From: Aralia elata
Lineage: Eukaryota; Streptophyta; Magnoliopsida; Apiales; Araliaceae
Reading direction: 5' to 3'
Length of the DNA stretch: 64,000 nucleotides
Assembly (NCBI GenBank): GCA_034770075.1
Contig: CM068388.1
Span: 62,077,969-62,141,968 of the forward strand
Every line of letters starts with the position of its first letter. Position 1 is the stretch's first letter. Both the position numbers and the translations under genes were made by a program. Shown piece by piece: positions 56,408 to 64,000 of the stretch. The notes under the pieces were generated by a model that was not told the origin of the DNA, did not search any database, and worked only from the letters and a program-made list of their open reading frames with translations.

Positions 56408-59400
56408 TTGTGACACCCCCAAATTCGGGTCTCCAATACTCGGATCCGGTCATCACGATCCAATACAAACATTCACCTCTAACAACATATGGTAACTAAA
56501 TTGCGGAATAAAATAAACATACGTTGTTCATTACAAGGTGTTACTAGTCCCAGAATACAAATAACCTTAAACACATACACAATCTGTACCCTAATAACTA
56601 TCAGGGATTAAATTACATTACAGTAATTAACTACACATAATTTTATTTCCTGCTACATGAAGTCTATCACTTCATCTTTTCCTTCCCTTTGTTCTTCCCT
56701 GACGTCTCGGGTTTAGCTGCAATGAGGTCATGATATAGCAAGAATGAGCAACGAGTTTGCCCAACAAGTTTAAAGTATGACAATAAGGATATATCATGAT
56801 GAAGGGATATTAAGGAATTTCAACATTAGAAAAATCAGAAGCAAGAACAATAATTGCTTTTAGAACAATTGATAGTCAAATAGACTTTGAACGATAACTT
56901 CCAAAGGAGTCAATAGCTGGTTGACCCTCTGGTTACTGGCTACAGAATAACGTACTTGAGGGGATCAGCCTCGCGTACCCTATGTATATGCATAACATTT
57001 AATTCTGCTATTTGTACCTTATATACGGTACGTGGGGTACTCCCCTATAAATAAAGGGGTGTTCATACAGTCTAAGAATCCTTACCATTGATTGGTTCAG
57101 ATAGCTTTTATAAATTCTCACATATTTGTCTGACCGAACAAGGGTTCAGACTTAACCATGAATGGTTTATAAATTCCTGAATTTAAATATACGAATTTCA
57201 AATGCACGAGTGCGAATGTCAATAAATATACAGATGTGGAATAATTTTGAAAGTAATTAGACCACTTAAGGCATGCTTGGAGATAAAAACTCAAGCTTAA
57301 AGAATAACTTGCAACAGTATATATATACCTTTTTGCACGAATTAGAAATAGTGCATAAGGCTTAGAAATTTGCTCAATGTAAAAGTTGAGTAAAGAAGAA
57401 CTTGCAATAATGTAAGAAGTTTAGGGTTAGGAACTTGCCTGTTCGCTCAGCTACAATTTAAATCTTAGCTTTAATTTCTTGAACTTGGATAACCTATCAG
57501 CTGGTAGAGTTGGTTTATCCATTAGCATTGCGTAATTATACCCACTTATGCTATTTATTTAACAGATAAACAATTCACCGAATACATTTAATTACTACCT
57601 AGCCATCAGCTAAACAGAATTTAATTTTAATGGCCTCTAGCTATTATTTAAGATAAACAATAGTTAGTCATGGTTACCTATCATTTGAGTACCCTTCTAA
57701 ATGTGGGTTAAAATTCCTTATTTATCAGTTACAAGATAATTAATGAATTTAACATGATTTGATAACAACTAAATAGTAGTTGATCTCTTACTTCATCTTT
57801 TATTTACTTAATTACTATTCACCTTAAGGGCAATTGAGTAATTATTACACTTGGTTCTTTATTCAACAATAATTAAATATTCAATGTATTAATTCTACAC
57901 ACACTTAATTATTATTAAATATTTATTGAATAATTATTGAGTGTTTATTATCTTTATTTATTAAGGGCCACAGATAATCTTATTAATCTCACTCATACTT
58001 AATCATTATATCATTAATGATTAAGTAATTATTATTCTCATTAGCTCTACTCATACCTAATTATTATTAATCAAATAATAATTAGATATTTATTATCTTT
58101 ACTTATTATTTATGGATAACTAATAAAACAATTATTTGTTAACCTTGTTCATCATTAGATATTTATTATTTACCTTTATTATTTAATATTAATTAAAATA
58201 ATAATTAAAATATTTATTATCCTTATTTATTGACAAATAATAAAAAATTATTTAATTAACTTTATTATTTAATATTAATTAAATAATTAAAATATTTATT
58301 ATCTTTATTTATTATTTATTGATAAATAATAAATAATTTATTTCATTGAATATTTGTTATCTTTATTTCTCACTTATTGACAAATAATCAATTTATTAAC
58401 TTAATTCATACTTGATTATTACCTAATAGTAGTTAAACAATAATCAAATATTTAGTAGCTTTATTTATTATTTAAGGGCAAATAATAAATAATTAAATTA
58501 TTAACTTCATTTATACTTAATTATTATTTAATATAAAATAATAATTAAATATTTATTATCTTTATTTATTATTTATAACTAAATAATAAATAATTATTAA
58601 TTGACTTTATTCATACTTAATAATAATTAAATATTTATTTTCTTTATAATAAACAATTATTAACCCTAATTTATTGTTGTTTTAAATAACCCAATGAATT
58701 ACATAACCAATTTGGGATTTCCTGTCAATAATTCATATCAATTATCCAGTTCATTACTCATCACAATAGGGAAACACCCATTAGATATAGCCAAAGAAAA
58801 TCAAGTTTCACACAACCAAACTGCCGACAGAATTCCAAAGTGAAGAATGGTTTTTTCGCTCAAGCATTTTAACAATCACTTGTTGGGTATTCCCTAAATA
58901 TCAATATCAGCCTGTTTACAGAATCAACTTAAACTACCAGAACCCTAGGTTCCTTTACTATACAGTTTTCAGCAACAACAACATAACCCAACAGTAGCCA
59001 AACGAAACAGAAACAACAGCGAAGCAACATAGCAAGGAAAATTTGAATTCCATAACAGTTCTTGAACATATAATGATATTTTTGGTTCATTCGGATACTT
59101 CAACAGACAGTTGGGGGCATGCTAGTTTTTCTTCACTCACTAACAGTACCATACAATCTTCAAAACAAATGTATGGTATAAACTGATACCATCAACTGAT
59201 AGAATCAACAGTTTCCCAACAAAACTTAACACAATACAAATAATGGACAAAATTCAAGTACAGAAGAAAATTTCCAAAAATCAAACCCACAAGAAAATCG
59301 GCACCTCGGTATACCTTGGGTTTGATCGTTTTGCAATCCTCCTCCTTCTACCACAATACGACACCCAGCCTAGCATTTACTGGTTATTTCCCCTGATTTC

Positions 59401-60548
59401 CTTTCCTTGCTGCGACCTCCTATTATCTATTATGTATATATATATATTTTTTTTTCTTCTACTTGGACTCACAATCGAAGGAATCGGCGGCTTGGCTAGG
59501 GTTTGGGTTCCCAATTTATAGCAAATCGTTTACCCAATTAACTGGGTATTACCTTAATTGATCAACAGGGACCAACGGTAGGAGGGAGTGGGGGTCAGCT
59601 ATTCAGTCGCCGACCCTTGAGCCGCGTGTTCAATCGGTCGAATCACCGGTCGTCTTCAAACCCCTTGGTCCGAACGTTGAACCCTCAGTCGCCCACTTTC
59701 ACCCTTGAATCGCCCGCTGGTTGCTCCCTTCGTCGCCGGCGCACGCCTGGCGACTTGCCCTTGTCCCGTCCGATTTGATCGAAAGCTTGGTTTTGCTCGG
59801 CTGTTTGATTTGAGGGCTTGGGCTTGATAGCTGGGTGAGATGGAATTGAGGGTTTGGGGATTTTGGTTCGATTTCTTCCCCAATTTGGTTTCGCTGATGA
59901 TGATATATTCCTAACCCCAAATGAAAAGAGTCCAACCCGACTGGAGTGGTATAGAATGGGTCGATCCGACATGGAAGAGAATTAGAATGGGCTCAATCCA
60001 AATAGGGTTGGGCCAGCGGTTTTAAATAAGAGATGGCCCAAACAGAAAATAAAAGAAGGAAATTGGAATTGACCCAACTAATTTAATTTGACCAGCCCAC
60101 TCGTTTGACCCAATCAGAAAAATAAAAGGAATTTGGCCCAATCCGGAAATAAAAAGAAATGGGCCATCCCAAATAAAAGAAAAGTGGACTAAATTAATTT
60201 AACTGCATTGTATTCCTAGTATTTTAAATTAAATAGCTAACCCAATTAGTTATTTGTTTAAAATATTTATTGTAACCATAATTCTTTATTCGAATGATTT
60301 AATCTGATAATGAAATTATTTATTAAATCTCCCAAATTTTCTTGCAAATGAATTCTTAGGGCTAACTCACTAATTTATTTAAACTACCAGTGAGTCCCTT
60401 TAATGCACAGAAAATTATTGGATCACATATTTTTATAATTAAATAATAATACCCACATGGATCCAATTAAATTCGTAAAATTAAATAAAACGAATTTCAT
60501 ATGATAAAATAAATTGTACAAGATTTAAAAAAAATCCTGGGCATTACA
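56408..60548 (-). mobile_element. Solo LTR of a chromovirus, 4.1 kb
   Basis: On the minus strand it runs TGTAATGCCC...TTTGGGGGTGTCACA and is flanked by ACACT at 56403-56407 and 60549-60553. No primer site, polypurine tract or coding region is inside, so it is a solo LTR left by recombination between the two LTRs. The conserved LTR block is at 56713-56772 (minus). A TATA-like ATATATATATAC lies near 59430. AT-rich degenerate repeats lie at 57840-58640. Confidence 0.82.
57840..58640. repeat. AT-rich degenerate repeat in solo LTR
   Basis: Words such as AATAATTAAATATTTATTAT and CTTTATTTATTATTTAT recur many times at irregular spacing of roughly 60-110 bp. Almost pure A/T. Confidence 0.6.
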
Positions 60549-61390
60549 ACACTTAAATTGGTGTAGGATTCGTGAAGCGCAGATAGCTCAAATGTAATCA
60601 ACGCGCAAGGCAAGTCTTTCAGTTCTTATGTGTTATATGAATTAGATATTGATTGATTATAATTTGTACTGAAATGAGTATGTTGAATTACCTATGATGC
60701 ACCATAAATTGTGAAAGTCAATTTATGACTAAGTTGATTGAGTTACGGAACTCAATCTTTATATGATACGTGAAAAGCAACATGTATGATAAGCATAATA
60801 GAATGTTTATGATGTATGAACTGAGCATGAAATTTTATGCTACGTGAAGCATGAAAACTGTTAGATTTGCTGAGCTGTCGAGCTCAATCTTGCAAAAAAA
60901 ATAAACTTTTTGTAGGTCAATGTTACAATGCGATATTATTCGCCATCTGATGATATGGATTAGAAGACGTGCAAAGGAATACCTTTTATTTATTTTAAAA
61001 AAAAACAATTTGTATTGAATCATGATGATGGTTCTTGACATGTGTACTGATAGGTAAGTAAACCTTGAGATATTCAATAAATAAAGAATATTTGTTTTGA
61101 ATGCATGAAAATAAGCAAATCAATATAGTGATAATACTATATAATAAAGAATCCGAATGTAGAATTGAGTTGAATATACTCATATCTACTTCGATATATA
61201 ATCGTAAAGGTTGCGATTCAGGGAATAGAAAGAAAGATATAAAAAAATTTTAATTATCCGCATTTTCAACTATTATTTCATCATAGTATGATGTAAGGCT
61301 GAATTAAGATAGTAATTAACGCACAAGGTCGGGATTAAGATTAGTCCTAATTTTGGATAAAGTTGGTCCCGATTTTGGGGGCGTTACACT

Positions 61391-61402
61391 TGGTATCAGA
61401 GC
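61391..61402 (+). other. Primer-binding site after second LTR
   Basis: TGGTATCAGAGC, followed by ACCTTAGGT at 61415 and ACCTTAGGC at 61430. Confidence 0.85.
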
Positions 61403-63989
61403 TATGGGTTATAAACCTTAGGTAAATATACCTTAGGCTATAACCGTAAACAAGATAGTTGAAAAGAAAGAAGATGCTAAGCATAAACTCGAATGAGTTT
61501 TAAATGATCTTCAAATGAATTTAGAAATTCATAAAGAATGCGTTAAGATAATACGCAAATATTCGAAGAATAATCTTGAAAAGCCAAAGGATCAGGGAAC
61601 ACCTGATTTGAATAATCATAAAATAATATGATTAAAGAAAGGAGTAAGAAGATCGTAAAAATAAAACGATCATAAAATAGAAAAGAATCGTAATATAACA
61701 CGATTATAAGATAAGATCACAACGTGATCTGATTGCGTCAAAGAATTGAATGATTGACAATTTTAGCTTAACGCTATAAATAGAAGGTACTATGAGATAG
61801 TGCGAGTAAAACTCAGAAAGAGTTATAGATGATGGAATACAGATTAAAAAAAATTCGTGTTAGGCAAAGAGCAAAATAATATTTGATAGGATTTGGTGGG
61901 ATTTCAATTGAGGACTCATGTTATAGCTGAGTTGTACAAACCTTTGTATGGGCAGGGGTTTTGGGCTTGGTTTAACGACCACTTAGTCTATCACATTGAT
62001 AATCATTGAAATGTTGGTATCGCGCTATCAATGTATGTATGATGAGAAGGTGATTCTTTCCTCATATCTATATTTGATAGTTAGAGAATAATAAAATTAG
62101 GTGCGAGTTCTTGAAACTCATGCTTATGGTAAGTTTGTGACTCATAATCATATAGTATGTTTTTGAACCCCTAAGCGTATGGACAGTCCCTGATTAGTTC
62201 TTGGACTACGTATCGCTAGGACAAGTTCCTAAACTCATATTTTTATGGTAAGTTTCTGAACACATAAAGTGTGGTAAGTTTGACGAACTATATTAGGGAA
62301 TAAGAGTGTTATAAAATAAGAGCTAATTATTTGTAGTGTATGGAGGAAGTTGAAGTTGATGGAGGAGTTTGGATATTCCAAATCTTCTAGCTATGCTAGA
62401 TTTCGAAGTTTATTGAAATCGTGCTGATATTTGTGTCTTTGAAAAATATTGGGTCATGTTATTAAACCCATAAATTTTTGAAAGTTCTATTAGTTCCTAA
62501 GTCTATGCTACTCGCCTCAGCTAGACAAATTCGATTTGAAATTATCAAAATGTATTTTAAAATCGTCAACGCACCACTGAAAGCATGGTGTGGATATGAC
62601 AAATGATGGAATCATCAACGCACGGTGACAAGGGTGTGGATGTGGACTTAGAACCACTAACACATCGTTACCTGACGCGGTATGAAGAAGTCATAAAATG
62701 ATTTTTCAGTTTACCTGAGCTATTTTATGGAGTATGTCTATGCTAATTGTTTTGGCTAGACAAGACATGTTTTGAAAAACTTCAAAATGTATTTATGAGA
62801 TCGTCACTTACCATTAAAGCCATGGTAAGGAGATGATAATTGATGGAGTCATCAATGCAGCTTAACCTAGTGTTGGATGTGATTTAAGGATCGTCAGCCC
62901 ACTATGGTATGATGTAGTATGATAAAGTCATAAAAATGACGGCATCCTCAACGCACTGGTAAAACAGTACGGTACTATGCGTCATAAAATGATTTTCAAT
63001 GTTTTGATAAAGATAGAAGTGTCAAATGCCATTTGAATCGGCTAGACACAGATTCAGATATCGCTTATATTAAGCTTTTGAGCTATCCAACTAAACCATT
63101 TTGGTTTGGACTCCAGATTTTTAAAATCCCTTAATTGGGAAAGTTTTTAGAGCACCAGATCGATGGTGGCACAGATGAACGTATATCGTTCAAATTGGCG
63201 CCTAACGGCGGCCACTCAGATAGTGTTGATCAACACGGAAAATTCCTGAATTGGGAAATTCTGTTTGCGCGAAATAGCGGCATAGATAGCAGAGATCAAC
63301 ACAGGGCATAACACAGGCTGATCACCTACGTGCCCGTAAGACCAGACGGTTCACAGATGAATTTCTGATAGAACCTTTTCAAAAACATGAAAAAGAAAGT
63401 TTGTGGTCTTTATGATCCTTAGCAAGATACAGAAAGTTTCCTTAAGCGATTGTTTTTGAAATTCTGAAGTTATTCATCTTGCTTCACAATTATAAATCGA
63501 TTGTAAAGAATTTCAATTCTAGTAATTGAGATAGAAGGGGTGATGTTCCCTAGAAAAGAAGTAGTCGTGAGAAGTGACAAGTTTAGAAATATTCTTGAGA
63601 ATGAGTGATGAATTTAGAATGATCTCTAAGAAAGAGAAAGATAGACATAGAATTCGATGAATCGAACAGTGGAAGGCTAGAGAATTGAATTTCGAGAACG
63701 AAATTTGTAGAAGAAGAGATGGATGTGATATCCAAGAAAGTTAATGAGCTTAGTAGAACATAAGTTTGAATGTGGTAATCCTGAGAAGAGGATGTTGATG
63801 GTTAAAGAAAGGTGTTACTCGGAGTATATCAAGTTAAGGAAGGTTATGTGATAAAACCTGTAAAGAGTTGTGTAACACCTATATTAACACGACGAGTTGA
63901 GATTATTCGACGGTATAGAATGTTGAGAGAGGCTAGATGTGAACTGCGTAAGTGAGGTTCGTTAAGGTGATTTCAGGAACGAAATCCTT
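61403..63989 (+). other. Second internal region, non-coding
   Basis: It holds imperfect repeats of 230-280 bp: the words CTATGCTA...GGCTAGACAA and TGATGG(A/A)(G)TCATCAA recur near 62510, 62735 and 63035. No gag or pol motif is seen in any frame. It is highly similar to the first copy from about 62850 to 63920. Confidence 0.65.
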
Positions 63990-64000
63990 ATAAGAGGGGA
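63990..64000 (+). other. Polypurine tract at window end
   Basis: AACGAAATCCTTATAAGAGGGGA matches the end of chromovirus internal regions, so a third LTR should begin just beyond 64000. This is inferred. Confidence 0.55.

Larger units (their letters stand above)
53229..61388 (+). repeat. Second LTR of non-coding element, interrupted by a solo LTR
   Basis: Same start as the first LTR (offset 5331) and same end at 61388. The solo LTR at 56408-60548 plus its 5-bp duplication splits it, leaving about 4.0 kb, clearly longer than the first LTR. The extra ~1.3 kb (about 55000-56400) has repeated GAAAATTCTATGAATGGT-like words. (AT)n at about 54354-54388. Confidence 0.75.
47898..64000 (+). mobile_element. 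Non-coding LTR element array: LTR-internal-LTR-internal
   Basis: LTR copies begin at 47898 and 53229 with the same TGTGATGAC[C/T]CGGATTTTCAG. Each ends GGGGGCGTTACA (50646 and 61388) followed by a TTGGTATCAGAGC primer site and a related ~2.6-kb internal region with no gag or pol. The second internal region ends at the window edge with a polypurine tract, so a third LTR should follow. Chromovirus-type primer and LTR ends suggest a non-autonomous derivative (LARD-like) using chromovirus enzymes. Confidence 0.75.

Overview
The window is repeat-rich plant nuclear DNA, and I found no host gene in it. It is a nest of transposable elements: Athila-, Tat/Ogre- and Tekay-like Ty3/gypsy retrotransposons, a Ty1/copia relic, a LINE relic and a CACTA transposon end. 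These lineages point to a flowering plant, most likely a eudicot with a large genome and probably heterochromatic DNA. I cannot name the species.

Layout. (1) 1-11152: an Athila-type element on the + strand. It has the end of its 5' LTR, a tRNA-Asp-type primer site, gag, protease, RT/RNase H, integrase, an env-like ORF, a polypurine tract and a complete 3' LTR (9063-11152). (2) 11153-21665: an older chromovirus whose 5' LTR was the target of element 1. It has an extra acidic/coiled-coil ORF before gag and many nonsense codons. It sits in turn in an LTR remnant (21666-21957). (3) 21958-27657: a minus-strand LINE relic, a 91-bp duplication, an LTR-like remnant rich in CTCTACGAT motifs, and a minus-strand copia RT/RNase H relic. 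(4) 27658-45683: an 18.0-kb Tat/Ogre-type element on the minus strand, flanked by the target duplication GTAGT and inserted into the copia relic. Its gag-pol runs leftward. Between pol and its 3' LTR lie a 139-bp minisatellite and two genes on the opposite (+) strand; the first has three coding exons and a plant-mobile-domain-like product. (5) 45684-47897: the rest of the copia relic, then a CACTA terminus with subterminal repeats and a 4-copy tandem repeat. (6) 47898-64000: a non-coding LTR element arranged LTR-internal-LTR-internal. Its second LTR is split by a 4.1-kb minus-strand solo LTR (56408-60548, target duplication ACACT).

How the parts work together. Each autonomous-type element carries the usual order capsid, protease, reverse transcriptase, RNase H, integrase between LTRs that hold promoter and polyadenylation signals. 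All three gag-pol regions seen here are broken by stops or frameshifts, so none looks able to act alone. The most interesting structure is the antisense gene pair inside the Tat/Ogre element. Its upstream region carries the same 20-bp palindromes next to a TATA-like box as the element's own LTR promoter. Two short sequence blocks, one just after the primer site and one inside the LTR, also recur in several otherwise different LTR families in the window.
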